NCBI RefSeq assembly: GCF_018687715.1
Contig: NC_056755.1
Span: 14,214,001 to 14,278,000 of the forward strand
Direction of reading: 5' to 3'
DNA length: 64,000 nucleotides
DNA from: Carya illinoinensis
Taxonomy: Eukaryota; Streptophyta; Magnoliopsida; Fagales; Juglandaceae
Positions 26,891 through 39,457 of this stretch are shown here, in pieces. Position numbers and translations under genes: made by a program. The stretch's first letter is position 1; each line of letters opens with the position of its first letter. The notes beneath the pieces are model-generated. The model was not told the DNA's origin. It saw nothing but the letters and a program-made list of their open reading frames with translations, and made no database searches.

Positions 26891-27691
26891 ATACATAAAC
26901 CTCATGTCAGCCTTTTATAAAAAAGTGGACCACACCATGAAAAATGTGAAAAGCTCAATTTTTCTTAGTGGGATCCATTTTTTTTTTTTTTTAAATGTAT
27001 GTGCGAGACTTCTCCCTAACATAACTTAGAAGAGAAAATCTCCAAATCGGTTGGGTGACATTCTCCACTTTATATTGGCCAATAGAATCTCAACATATAT
27101 GAGACTTATGTACTTTATAGTGTGGACTAGTTTAGTGAATATTTTCTTCCCCTCTCCCTAGCGCCTCTCTCTTCTCTTTTAACAATATCTTTCGAAACTC
27201 TTGCATGGAACTTCAAAACAGTAGCAATGCCCTCTTTCACCTTTCTCAAGCTAACTGTTTCTTGATTTGGATCTGGTAAACTGGAAAAGATTCATGCTTA
27301 TTGCTAAACGATTTACATTATTCTATAGTTTTTTTTTATTAATTAAATGCAACCAATTACATTTTCTATAGAGAAATATCACACATGTAAGTGGCTCAAA
27401 CGGTAAAGGAAAAAATGACTACTTAAGATTGAATCAAGAACAGAGAAATATCACATTAAATAAAAAAATTTCTCTTTGTACAGAGCACTCAAAATCTCTC
27501 TCGCTCAACCCATTAGAAAAGCAAGAAAAAAAAAATACCTTGGTTGTGTTTCGATCTATTGAGAGAACTCATGAACCCGAAAAAAAAAAGTCTAGCCTCA
27601 CCTATTTATATCTTTCTCCAATGGAGGAACCAATTTGATAGAAGCTTTGGACAGTGCAGCATCTAACATGCATGTGTGAAGACCGGAGTAT

Positions 27692-27738
<47 letters not shown>

Positions 27739-27989
27739 GAGCAACGATCAAAGGGGAGGGAGGGGAGGGAGTGTGGTGTGGGTGACTAGTAATGCTACTT
27801 TGTTTTGTTGTAGTTAATTAGTTAAGCAAATTAAGTAGTGGTAAGAGGATAAAATAAGAAAATGTTGAATAAGAGATTAATGAATGTTACTTTCTCTAGT
27901 TGTGTGATCCATCAATATATGGGAATAAAAATAAAGGCAAACAAAAATAAATAAATATTTTATTCTTATTATCTTAATATATTATCTTT
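26891..27989. other. Intergenic, no gene seen
   Basis: This is AT-rich DNA with a (GA)n run at 27695-27737. AGTCTAGCCTCACC near 27589 recurs inverted at about 28002-28015, at the edge of the gypsy relic. No conserved protein is recognised. Confidence 0.5.
27695..27737. repeat. (GA)n microsatellite
   Basis: An uninterrupted GA run. Confidence 0.95.
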
Positions 27990-28600
27990 GTTGGAATTAA
28001 GGTGAGGCTAGACTCCAGTGGCGATGTTTGGCCCGCATCTCTTCAGTGGCGATGAGGTGGGCGCAAATCGCCTAAACTCCACAATCTTCCTGGCATACTA
28101 CTTGACATTCATGTCCCTTTGGACTAAATTATTGAATTCTTGCACCTTTTGATGTCCCACAAAAAAAGGAAGAAAAGGTCATCGAACTCTTTCTTGGAGC
28201 GCTGTCAAGACATAGCAACAAACGATCCCAACTCCATCTCCAAGGGTTCTTGCTTGGTCTTCCTCCAATTAGTCACCTCACGTTGCAGAAAGTAACTCGC
28301 ATTAAACACTTGCTGGGCCTCTGTGCAACCACAAACTTTGAATGTCCTTTCTATATCTTCAATCTACATTCCAATCTGAAGTGGATCCTCTTCACCCATG
28401 AAGGCAGGGGTCCTATGTGCTAAAAAGAGCTCTTAGGTGCACCTGGCTTGCACCTCCCTATTCTGCTTTCCTTGCGGTGGCCAAAAATTCTGCTGAAAGA
28501 ACTTTGTCATCTGATTTAAAGCCCTTGCCACTACATAATTCCCATCACCTCTTGAGAATTCATCCTCAGGTTCACTAGTTGACCTTCTTGGTCGTACCAT
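27990..28600 (-). pseudogene. Ty3-gypsy gag relic
   Basis: On the minus strand an ATG at 28600 opens MVRPRRS, followed by the retrotransposon gag pattern FMGEEDPLQ, IEDIERTFKVCGC and TEAQQVFNASYFL. At least three in-frame stops interrupt it, and similarity fades near 28000, so pol is absent. The order with the primer-binding site at 28868-28881 fits the 5' part of a gypsy element. Confidence 0.75.
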
Positions 28601-28639
28601 CTTCCTGCCATAGTGTAACCCTTAACCCCATTTTTCAAC

Positions 28640-28812
28640 TCAAAACAAAATAAAATAAAATATAGTAAAATAACTTAAAATAAAACAAAATAACGTAAGA
28701 TGAAATAACATAAAACCAATAAAATAAAATAACATACAATAAAATAAAACAACATATAATAAAATAAAACAACATACAATAAAATAACATAATTTAAATA
28801 AAATAATTTCAA
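28640..28812. repeat. AATAAA-rich low-complexity leader
   Basis: AATAAAATAAC-like words repeat between gag and the primer-binding site. This is probably the untranslated leader of the gypsy element. Confidence 0.7.
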
Positions 28813-28867
28813 ATTAAAACTTCAAAATTTCTAGTACTGTGGACATGTGGTTTTACGCAGAGCCAAA

Positions 28868-28881
28868 CTACTCTGATACCA
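28868..28881 (-). promoter_or_regulatory. Primer-binding site of the gypsy relic
   Basis: On the minus strand TGGTATCAGAGTAG fits an initiator methionine tRNA primer site. Confidence 0.7.
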
Positions 28882-28883
28882 CT

Positions 28884-29486
28884 TGTGATGACTCCAGCAT
28901 CCCGAGTCTTTGGAATCTCGTCACCAACACTACTAGAAGTCACCATGTACAATCTAGCCTGAACTACTTGCCTTTGATTGGTTCTACCACCGTGATGACT
29001 GCTTGCGATTCCTGCCTACAGTGTAAGCTGTAGGGATGATAGTAGTCTCACTTGTGATTCCCACTTACAATGCATACGGTAGGGATGGTGATATTCTCGC
29101 CTACGATTCCTACTGACAATGCACGCGATAGGGATAGTGGTAAGCAGGAATGGTGATAGTCCAGCCTGCGATTCCCGCCTACAGTGATTAATAAATGGAT
29201 ATATTGAGTCATTTTCTAGGGAGATAGCAGTTTGTGATTTAGTGAATACAATGACCATTTTTGGAAAAATGGTGGGTTTATGTTTGGGCCATTTTTCAGA
29301 AAAATGGAGGATGGTGTTTATGGAATTTTTGGCGTGCATTGGAATAATGGTCATTTTCAAGAAAAATATAATGGCGTATGGTATTTATGAGATTTGTTCT
29401 TGGTTGTGCTGTATTTATTTAATTTTTTAATACAATCTTATATTTCGAGATTGTTATTGCGGGTTATATGTATGTTATATGTTGTA
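28884..29486 (-). repeat. 5' LTR of the gypsy relic (part)
   Basis: This begins next to the primer-binding site with TGTGATGACTCC (plus strand). It contains about four imperfect repeats of roughly 49 bp between 28990 and 29185, built on GCGATTCC..CCTACA and TAGGGATGGTGAT. The LINE is inserted at its right side, so the outer LTR boundary, perhaps beyond 35457, is unclear. Confidence 0.5.
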
Positions 29487-29683
29487 TTGCACTAATTTGT
29501 TTTTTTTTTTTTTTTCCAAGAGTGATCCCTTCCCAAATTTATTAACAAAAACCCTCACTTCCGGTGGAGGAATACCAAAAATACATAAAAACCAAACAAG
29601 AAAGCCAAAGCAATACAAGCCTAAAATCAAAACTCCCTACCCACAAAGACACACCTATAAACAAAAAACCAACTTCAAGACTT

Positions 29684-31021
29684 CTAAACAACATAACTCC
29701 CTCTAACATAAGGTAAAGACAATTTATCCATACGAATCAAACCTTTAAGAAATTTTAGAACATGTAACAAGGACCGCCAAAGCAAGGTAGAGCCTTGAGC
29801 TCCCATTTTAACTAAAAAATCAGCCGGTGCATTTCCTTCTCTATATACATGGTGAATAGTAAAATCCCCACCTGCATACAGTCTCATAGCCTCCTCCCAG
29901 AAATCTTCCAAATACCAAACTTCACAATGCTTCTTCTGAATCCAAGGTACACAAATCAAAGAATTAGACGCAATGTCCACCTGATGTAGCCCCAAAGCTC
30001 GACAATATTTCAACCCTATTAATAATGCTTTCAATTCAGCATGGTTATTAGAACCTACCCCAAGAGAGCATGAAAAGGATTGCACCATATTGCCATGTAC
30101 ATCCCGAATAATACCCCCCGTACCTGAACTTCCTGGATTACCAAGACTGCACCCATCTATATTCAATTTAAATCTACCATTTTTTGGCTTTTTCCAACAA
30201 ACCAATTTAGCTACACCTTTTTAATAGGTAAAACCGGTATGTTCAAGTCCCTCAACCTCTCCTCATCAACAACACCAATCTTTGTAATATTTGTTAAGGA
30301 ATTTTGCACTTTTCTTAGCCACACACAAATAGACCTCCAAATCTCTTCTGTCGATATGGTTTTACCTTCCATCCGTGCCTTGAACCTGTATTGCCACAAT
30401 TTCCAAATAATAATAGAAGGAATAAGGCCCATAAGATTACCCATCTGGGACTTGGTAGTCGCCCGTCTAAACCACATTAACACCAATTCAAACCATCGTC
30501 TATTTGGATCATAAGGAATTCCCAAGATAAGAGAAAACATCTTTCAAATCTCATAAGCCACATCACCTCCAGCAAGAACATGATTTAAATCTTCATAGCC
30601 TTCTCGATCACAGCAATTGCACTTGGAAATAATGGGAATACCCACCCTCCTCAATCTATCATCAACACTTAAACTGTTATGGAAAACCTTCCACATTAAA
30701 ACAGAGATTTTTTTTTTGTAAAGCTTCATGCCATACCCACTTTACCCAAGTCACCCTTGGTGCACTAACCCAAACACATTGCCATACACTTTTAGTAGTA
30801 AAACATCCATCCTTATTATGAATCCAAACAAGTAAATCCTGACCATCTTTGTGAGCACCCAAAAAACTACAAATCTCCTCTGTTTTTTGTGCTCCCACTA
30901 ACCTTTCCAAAACATCAATATCCCAACCATTTTCAACTCTAACATCAGCCAACCTCATATTTGACTCATCAATCACTAGATAAGAATTAGCAAGAGGACC
31001 TTCCTTTAACCAGTTATCCCA

Positions 31022-31059
<38 letters not shown>

Positions 31060-33843
31060 CCATCACGAACTCTCCATTTTGAATTATCTAACACCGCTGG
31101 AATACATTTAACCACCATTTTCCAAAATCTTGACCCCTTCTTAGGATCCATTAAGGAGACATGGTTATCTCTAACATATTTAGCACGAAAAAATTGTGAC
31201 CAAAGATCACTTCTAGTCATAATTTTCCATGCAAATTTCATGTGTAAAGAATGATGTGCCTCATCAAAATCATGCAGACCAATTCCCCCCTTCAGTTGGC
31301 TTACACATCGACTTCCATCCCACCCATTTCTTTTTCCCCTTACCATCTTTTTCACCCTAAAAAAAAGAACTAAGCAGACTGTTTAGAATTTTCAAAATCC
31401 CTTTTGGCAATTGAAGGATAGACATAATATGAATTGGCATACTCAACAAAACATGCTTCAACAAAATCAATTTGCCCCCAACCGAGAGACACTTCAATTT
31501 CCACCCCCAAGCTTATTCCTCACCCGATTAAGAATAGAATCCAAATGTAAATTTGTAAGCCTTCCAGCAACAATCGGTGCACCAAGATAGGTAAAAGGAA
31601 AATTACCTTCTATAAAACCAATGATATTCATCAGATCCCTCTTCCGCCTTACAGAGAATTGCTTCGCAAAATATATTGCCGTCTTCTCCTTGCTCACTCG
31701 TTGCCCGGACCAAGACTCATAAGTCTCAATAACCTTCATCAATTCTCGCATCGACTTTTTCCTTCTATTTGTGAATATAACTACATCATCTGCATAAAGA
31801 ATGTGAGAAACAAGAGGCGCACCTCTCGAATGCGAAAAACTCTTAATATTACCACATAAAAAATTCTTCTTAAGTAAACGGGAAAAAACTTCCTGCATAA
31901 TGATAAAAAGATATGGAAATAAAGGATCCCCCTGTCTGAACCCGCGCCCTCCTTGAAAAAAACCACGAGACGTCCCATTCATCATGACTGAATACCAAGG
32001 TGATGTAATATAATTTTTAATTAGAGCCTTAACAGAAGGAGAAAAACCAAATCCTGCCAACACATGTAACAAAAACTCTCACTCCACTCTATCATAAGTC
32101 TTGGCCATATCAAGCTTCAAAATAACATTACCGCCCAAAGCCTTTTTGTTAAGAGAATGCACCATCTCTTGTGTGAGACTGATATTATCAAAAATGCTTC
32201 TACCTTGAATAAAAGCACAGTGTTCAAAGGAGATCATAGCAGGCAATAAAGGGGCAAGCCTTGCCACCAAAACCTTAGTGCAGATTTTGTAGAAAACAGA
32301 ACATAAACTGATAGGACGGAACTTATCAAATCTCGTCGGCTGAGCCATTTTTGGAATAAGCACAACAAAAGAAGCCGTATAAAATCTAGGGAGAGGAACT
32401 CCCTTAAAAAAATCCCTTACAGCCTCCACCACCTCCACACACACAATATCCCAACAAGCACGATATAAACCTGAACCAAACCCATCTGGGCCAGGACTAC
32501 TCTCTATAGGAATACTGAAAATAGCTTGTTTCACCTCTTCTTCTGTAGGCAAAGAACAAAGCCTCAAATTATCATCATCCGAGATCACACTAGACACTAA
32601 ATCCCCCAAATCTGGAAGTACTACACGAGTAGATTGACCCAAAAAATCCATGAAATATTTCATAGCACCATCATGAATATCTTACGGTGTTTTTAACGTA
32701 GTACCATTAGACAGACTCATCTCCATAATCCTAGTTTGCTTCCTTTTATTAAGAAGAGCATGAAAATACCTAGAATTTTTATCACCATGTTTCCACCATC
32801 TAACTTTGGCACACTGAGCCAACCGAATCTCTTCACGATTAGTCCAGGTGTCCAGTTCCATCTTTGAAGCCAACAGGTCCAACTCCACATCTTCTTCATA
32901 TCTCACTTGCAACTGTTCATCCATCTTCTCTATACGAGCCTCCAACTCCTGAATGTGCCCACTCGTCCACCCAAAAACTACCTTATTCCATGCTTTTAGA
33001 GCAACTCTCACCCTTTTTAATTTTGCCACCATTTTCATGAGAGCACCACCAACATCATTTTGGTCCCAAGCCTCACGAACACATCGAGCAAAATCAACAT
33101 GATCCACCCATATTTGCTGAAAGCGCAAAGGCGCCGGCCCATAGCCTTCAAAACTCTTCACTAACGAAATGACCATAGGATCATGATCCGATGACTTATG
33201 AGGTAAATATCTCATAACTGAATCCAGAAAAGCACCAAGAAATTGTTGATCAACCAAGGAACGATCCAAATGAGCCCAACTCCCTGTATTACCAGCATGC
33301 CCATTGCACCATGAATAACTCTTACCTAAAAATTTCAATTCCATTAAACCACAATTATGTATCCAAGAATTAAACTCCTCCATGGCCACCACAAGTCGTG
33401 GCCTACCACTACGTCTCTCCCCATCATTCGCTATAATATTAAAATCCCCTGTTACCAACTAAGGATCATTAGAATTACTCTCCCTTGCAAGCTCATCCCA
33501 CAACATCCTCCGTTGCTCACATAAACATTTAGCATAAACAAAAGAAATTTTACATTTCATCCCACCATTAGCCACAAGAATAGAAATTTGTTGACTTCCA
33601 CAACTAACCATACTTACATTAACATCATTCATCCACAACATCCACAATTTCTCATTCCACGCACCATTTGAAAACCCATAATCAAAACATAGCATTTTTT
33701 TTAACTTCATCCATTTGTTCATCACATAAAAAAGGTTCCGCAATCACAAACAGCTTCGGTTTATATACTTGCATAATTTTTTTCAACCTACTTTTAGAAG
33801 ATTTCACCCCTCTAACATTCTAATATAATATTGGACTAATCAT
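29684..33843 (-). pseudogene. LINE ORF2 (endonuclease, reverse transcriptase, RNase H)
   Basis: The endonuclease part keeps LVTGDFNI and SSDHDPM (about 33455-33170). The reverse transcriptase keeps the PGPDGFG, FRPISLC and KICTKVL motifs, and YADDVVIF at the active site (about 31780). A zf-RVT-type region follows (about 30729-30544), then a plant-type RNase H (LNIDGCSLGNPG, NNHAELKAL; about 30205-29684). The lesions are stops near 33822, 33459, 32682 and 32079, frameshifts near 33700 and 31490, and a TA microsatellite at 31027-31058 that shifts the frame. In RNase H the usual TDS aspartate position reads SNS, so that domain is also impaired. The position of the RNase H after the zinc region matches a known subset of plant L1 elements. 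Confidence 0.85.
31027..31058. repeat. (TA)n microsatellite within LINE coding sequence
   Basis: The run lies inside ORF2 between GN and the DNWL motif. It is translated as alternating Tyr-Ile in either frame. Confidence 0.9.
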
Positions 33844-35365
33844 AGATTCAATTTAGAGGCACGGGTAATTACCCATTTACTACTGCATAGTTTCTTGTAA
33901 CCATCCTCACTCTGTTTTTTTACTACCTCCCTTATATCAGAGGACACATCTTTATGCAAAACAATTCTTCCCTCCCCCATCTCCGGATCCAAAAGACAAA
34001 CCATAAGAACATTATTGTCCCCTATAGTCTCCTTTTCTGTACTCGGCTCAACCGACGGAAGGTCACGTACCTGTTCTGCATGGGCTACCACAATAGAAAC
34101 AAGATCCTCCTGAGACACATCAACTGGAATCAGCCCTAGTTCTTCTGTCATACTCTTTACGTGCACAACAGTGTCATTCTCCGCATACCCCGTAGCGTCT
34201 TTTATACCTGCTCATTCCACCTCTGCACACACCATTGGAGAATCTTGAGCCATCTCACTGCACTCCATTGCTCTCGGGACCACCTCCATAGAATCAGAAA
34301 ATGGCATTTCCAGCACCTTTGAATTCACTGGCACCATCACCGCCAAAACATAACATAGTGCCTCTGTATTACCATCTGTTACCTTATCCTCAGACCCGTG
34401 ACCCTGCAACTCCTTCAGCTGTACATCTTCCACTTTTTGTTCTTCCGTATTAAGTATAGGCTCAACCTTGCCCACCACCACCACATCCAATGTACACTGC
34501 TCAGCCACTTCTTGCACTGCAACGTTCAAACCTGAAGACTCCACATCTTTCAACTGTTTCGGCACAATCTGATATTCCATCCGAACCTGTTTTTTCCCTT
34601 TATCCTTCCGTAAAACACCCTTCTTACATGTCTTCAAGTTATGGCCCTGTACTTACGTATAGAGCAAAACGCCGACGTCATCTCATATACAATCTCCTGC
34701 AACCGACTTGTAGGACAAGATGGCGCACCAATCCAGAACAAAACCAGAGGGGATTTAGCAACATCAACCTTCAAGCATACCCTTGCACCATCTATTCTAG
34801 TAACACACCTTGTAGAATTGTCAATCCGAATAAACTTTCCAATAGGCGACGTGAGGTTTTTCAAGATAGATGGGTGATAAAAATTCAGAGCCAACCCAGG
34901 GAGAAATATCCAAACGGGAACCACCGAAGGCTCCTCCTCTTCAGAAAAATCATGCATCCAATGAAACGGACGGTAAACCACCCCGTTTATGTCACAAGCT
35001 TCCCTCGAGAATGCCTTGTTAAAATCCTCCTCTGATGTTAATCGAACAAACACATTCCGTGGCCTTCTCATGGTTGAAACCACCACCATACCAGATAAGC
35101 CCTATCTGTTTTTAATGAACATCCTAATCGCATGCAACAATGGTCTCTGCCTAAGGAACTTCAGCACCAGTGAGAATCGAAAAGGTTCAGCCGACTTCAC
35201 AATCTCCTCCTTTGAAAACAGAAAGTAAACTTCTCCATCCATGATTTTATGGGCCCTTGGTGGCAGCTGCACATCAGGAATCGGATGAGAGGCTGCAGAA
35301 ACCAAATCTGCAAACGATCGGTTGGCCGCCAGCATGGGGCCATCAATGCCCCTCACGGTAGCCAT
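33840..35365 (-). pseudogene. LINE ORF1 (DUF4283 RNA-binding protein)
   Basis: The N-terminus MATVRGIDGPML..FADLVS is followed by the DUF4283 core (RPRNVFVRLTSEEDFNKAF, FHWMHDFSEEEEPSVVPVWI, PIGKFIRIDN) usual in plant L1 ORF1. A TAG at 35102-35104 splits the core. A frameshift near 34650 falls inside the C-terminal CCHC-type zinc knuckle (FCS... then QGHNLKTC in another frame). A TGA at 34212-34214 breaks the acidic tail. The final TGA at 33840-33842 overlaps the ATG of ORF2. Confidence 0.8.
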
Positions 35366-35456
35366 GCAAAGAACGTGAAACAAACCCTAGCAGAGCAAAA
35401 GGGTAAAAACGTCCAAGCTGAAATATTAATCAAATAATATGTTGCACTAATTTGTT

Positions 35457-36540
35457 CTTACTAACTCAAAACCCTAACTTTTTTTGGATCTCCCATTTGT
35501 GAATTAACTTCGATCTTTGTGGGTTTTCTTTTTTATTTGCATTGAGATATTTGTAATTTGTGGTTTAGATTAGAGTTATTTGTGGCATTTGTTTGGGTTG
35601 CACTACTCTAGTTCTGCACTATTTTTAAAATTGTACATTGATGAGAGAAATTAGATCTGTTGGTTTGCAATGTTATTACTATTATATTTTACTTTTCTAT
35701 ATGATTGATTGATAACTTACTATATGCTCAAATATTCAACTGGTAGATGTATCTTTAATCTTGGGCTTAAAAAATAGTGGCAAAATATAGAAATGACATC
35801 CAAACATATACGCATTACCATTTTCCTCTCTTTTCATTGAATGGTGGTAGGCTTCCATCTCATTTGGTTTAAGCCCTTAGACGACGGACATGATTGAGAT
35901 CTGTTTTTGTACTGAAATTGGTCTTGTGCATTGAGATTTGTTTTGGGACTATAATTATCCTATGCAGTGCTAGTTGACTAAATGATAAGGCTTGCAACTT
36001 GTGCTTTTTGGAGAGGATTACACCTTGTTCTAATGACAATTTTTTGACTTGTGTTTTTTCTGCTATTATCCAAGCTTTATTATCCAAGCAAATGGGGTTT
36101 TTTGGTTTTGCAATCATTATGTTAGTTGAGCTCCTGTCTCACACATGATGTAAACTTTGCAAAGCATTCTAAACCACATTTAAAATACACAAGTGTTTAA
36201 GGAAGCGGATGGGAATGTTCTTGTTTTCTATGTTATTTATTCAAAATACACAAGTATTTATGTTCTTATTTATTTTCCAAATACATTACAATTGGATTTG
36301 AGATATCTAACCCCTCGGTTGTGATGATGAGAAATCCTCGTGGGGACATTTGGCACTTTGGCACACCTCCATAGCATGCCAACCTGGATGGCCAATAAAT
36401 AGTGGAAACTAATTGTTGCAATCATGCGAGGGAGGGTACCAAGTGTGGTCATATGTTACCATAGGATTCCTAAGCTGGGTACCAAAATCACTTGCAAATA
36501 TTGTTCCCAATTCGCTAACAAGTGTACTAATTCTTCTTTG
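35457..36540. other. Intergenic or outer gypsy/Harbinger sequence
   Basis: AT-rich sequence right of the LINE. It should contain the rest of the interrupted gypsy LTR and perhaps the outer end of the PIF/Harbinger relic, but I could define neither boundary. Confidence 0.4.
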
Positions 36541-36543
36541 TCT

Positions 36544-36930
36544 ACAATTTTTTAGAGATGGATTTACAAGACCATGGAAAACTTGTTCTTCATGAGCCTC
36601 CTGACTCTAGAGCCTGAAATTGACCACATTTTCTGTGGTCAAAGTGAAAAAGCACAAGTATACTCTCCTCGAGGAGTCATGCCCAAGAGAAAGAATTTTT
36701 TCGACTCAAGGCCAAGAAGATGGCATGTGATCGAGAAAGAGAGGGGAATAAAAGTAGGCAAATGCATGAGAGATGGAGGTTGGAGGCAGAGAAACTAGAA
36801 ATCGTCCGGTGGAGAGAGGGAGGAGATAATAATGTTGCTCGATGTGAGTATGATGCCTGGAATTCAGCGAGTATACTTCTAGAGACCTCAAAGGGAGATC
36901 TTGGCGAGTTACAATGCATCAGACAATTGA
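36544..36930 (+). pseudogene. PIF/Harbinger accessory ORF relic (NAM-associated/Myb-type C-terminus)
   Basis: In two plus-strand frames a charged helix (MACDREREGNKSRQMHERWRLE in outline, 36720-36830) is followed by IMLLDVSMMPGIQRVYF and RPQREILASY. This resembles the C-terminal helix of the second protein encoded by PIF/Harbinger elements and of related plant NAM-associated proteins. A frameshift near 36830 and an in-frame TAG break it. It sits beside a Harbinger transposase relic on the opposite strand, supporting the assignment. Confidence 0.45.
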
Positions 36931-37429
36931 GTTAGCTTTTCTTTTAACTTATTTATTATTCAATAGGAGGACATTTGTTGAGACTGATGTTTTGGGTTAT
37001 TGTTAAATATGCGGCACGTTTGTTGTATTTTATAATTTGTAAGTTAGCAAGTTTTTATTTGAGGCACCTTGATTACTTTGGATGATGAGAATCTTCTCTA
37101 ACATGGATAGACACAGCTTGATTACTTTCGACATTACAAATGTTTAAAGTGATTACAAATAATGAAAATATTACAGTACCAATCAACATGTTCATGAAGA
37201 AAACATGTTTTTTGGAATGGAAATTGTTGAAACTGAAAAACATAGTCCCTACTAATGAGAAGATAACAAAGACAATTTGGGATAAATGATGTTCTATTGT
37301 TGGGAATAAATGTGCCATTGATGTTCAATTAAATCTGCTTGTAACTAATGATGTGCCGAGTTCTCTTTAATTTCATGATGGCGCTGAATGAAGTTGATAA
37401 ATTTGCTTGTTGGGTTGCATGACAGTTTT

Positions 37430-38420
37430 GACATATTATCTTCAACTTGATCATACTCCATGCTTGCCTTGACTATCATCATGCACGTCTTCAATGATCA
37501 TGTTATATAGAATAATACATGCTTTCATTATATTTGTTAGCTCAAAACCCAAGAAGGTACATGAATGATTGCAAATTGTTGTTAAAATACTCCGAATGGA
37601 TAGTCGACATCTTTTCTTACAGATTATTATGCTACGGCAAAATCTTTATTTTTATTCCCTTAGGGAGATGGAATTGCTTTCACAAACATTGACCATTTGG
37701 GATAAATACCATCCATAAGGTAATACCTCATTGTGTAGTCATTGTCATTGATTATGTAATTGATTGGAGAAGCAAGCCCCTAGACAAGTTCCGTTAAAAT
37801 AAAAGATCTCTCCAGCACATTAATATCGTTATGTGAACCAGGCATACCAAAACATGTATGCTATATCCAGAGATCATATGAAACAACTGCTTATAAAATA
37901 ATAGTTGGTTCACGGATGTGGCTAGAGTACATACCTTTCTAGGCAACGAGACAGCTTTTTCACTTCCAGTGCATACAATCAATGCTTCCCACATTCCTAG
38001 AAATCCTCGTTGTTCACTAACTGCAAACAATCGAATAATTTCATTGGCATTTGGAGATTACAAATATTCATCTGAAGAAACACTTACAATTGTCTTGCAT
38101 AATTTTTTGAGGCTCTCCATTGAGGTGCTTTCTCCAATATGTATGTACTCATCGATAAAATTTCCAGTAATCCCATACGCCAACATTAAGTGTTGTGATT
38201 ATCTTTTGCATAAAAGATAAATTGAGTTTTTGGCATTATCTCTTCTTTGGACCAAGTATAGCTTGTAAGCCTCTACCTCATTTAGAATACAAAGAAATAG
38301 GAGGCGACTCATCTGAAATCACCTTCAAAATATATTCAAGTGATATACTAGATTTTCTGCAAAAAGACTTGCGAAAAAGGTGCTCGGAGATTGCTACGAT
38401 GCCTCAATGACTTTTCATCA
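37430..38420 (-). pseudogene. PIF/Harbinger DDE transposase relic
   Basis: In shifting minus-strand frames the PIF/Harbinger transposase pattern can be followed. An N-terminal part with IGEST.MESLKK-like sequence (about 38130) comes first, then RGFLGMW (about 38000) with the following DCMHW region frameshifted. Further on are the DLWI..H..FG.PG..NDINVL region (about 37900-37800), then DYTMRYYLMDGIYPKWSMFVKAI (about 37760-37680) and the RKDV...FGV..QFAI segment (about 37600). Many stops and frameshifts are present. The element is dead. The DDE catalytic acids cannot be trusted because of the shifts. Confidence 0.7.
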
Positions 38421-38589
38421 GCCTCGGTATTAAGAACAATTTCCAACTCATCTTCAAGGACAAGTATATGGGCAATTTACGATAGAATGAGCGATCCATT
38501 TCATAAAGGGAGTTGGAGATGAGGGGGGAATGTTGAATTTTGGTTCTTTGATTAAATAAAACTTGAGTTTCTGAGAATGTGAATAGAAG

Positions 38590-38910
38590 TAAAAGGTGTA
38601 TTTATAGAGGAAAAAGTTACCATTATATATACGACAAAAAAGATTACCGCTTAAGGAAAGACAAAAAAAGTTACTATTGAAGAAAAGACAAAGCATGTTA
38701 CCATTAGAGGGAGGAATTCAAAAATTTACCATTGGAGAAAGGATAAAAAAATGTTACTGTTAGAGAGATGACAAAAAATATTACCTTTGGATAAAGGACA
38801 AAAAATTTTATCGTCAATAAGCAGATAGATATTACAATTAGAGAAACTGAAAAAATTTTACCGTTATAAGAAAATAAAATAAAAATGTTACCATTAAACA
38901 AATGTAAATA
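38590..38910. repeat. Degenerate repeats of about 40 bp next to the Harbinger relic
   Basis: Words of the form GACAAAAAA..TTACC.TTA recur about eight times. Similar ACCGTT-type repeats lie upstream of transposase genes in plant Harbinger elements, so this is probably the untranslated 5' part of the element. Confidence 0.55.
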
Positions 38911-39457
38911 AATTATTACTCAAATATATGAAGACAAAATGATATTAAAAAATACCATCACTTTGGAAAATGCACATATTAAAAAAAAAAATTTTAATGA
39001 ACATGTTTGTTTGAAAAATAATATTGTACCCGAAAAAAAATTCTTATAAGTATTTATAAAATTATTAAAATGTGATATTTGAATAGAAGAGAATAAGACA
39101 AAATAGTTAGTGGTTAAAAATGGAAATGGAAGTGAGAGAAGAAAAAGTAAAAAAGAAAGAATAGAATAATATTATTTTAATATAATAGAGAAATGATAGA
39201 GACTGAGATGTATGAGGTTTTGAAGATGAGTAAAAGTTTGGATAAAATTATAGGGAGTGTTCTTTTTAGCTAAAATTTAAGAAAAAATTTAGGGAACCAG
39301 ATGGATAAAATTGGCCGCGATACTCCTTCTTCTAAGAGTTTAGGAATTAATTTCGATCTGGATTTCTAGTAACAGAGTGAAGAGGGATTTCTTTGGGAGA
39401 AATTTTCGTGAACACTGCCACCTATTCTTCACCCTTTGCTGCATCTTCTTCATTCTC
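38911..39457. other. AT-rich spacer
   Basis: No gene is seen. GGGAGTGTTCTTTTTAGC near 39251 could be the outer end of the Harbinger relic, but no partner was found. Confidence 0.35.

Larger units (their letters stand above)
29502..35441 (-). mobile_element. Full-length L1-type LINE
   Basis: TTGCACTAATTTGTT occurs at 29487-29501 and again at 35442-35456, a perfect 15-bp target duplication. The element reads on the minus strand with a poly(A) tail (T run from 29502). It is about 5.94 kb and contains ORF1 (DUF4283 type) and ORF2 (endonuclease, reverse transcriptase, RNase H). Both frames are broken. The start codon of ORF1 is only about 76 bp from the 5' end, consistent with a full-length insertion. 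It landed in or beside a gypsy LTR. Confidence 0.9.

Noticed and set aside
27429..27638. 69-residue plus-strand frame
   Set aside because: AT-rich and low-complexity, with no motif and no homologous copy in the window.
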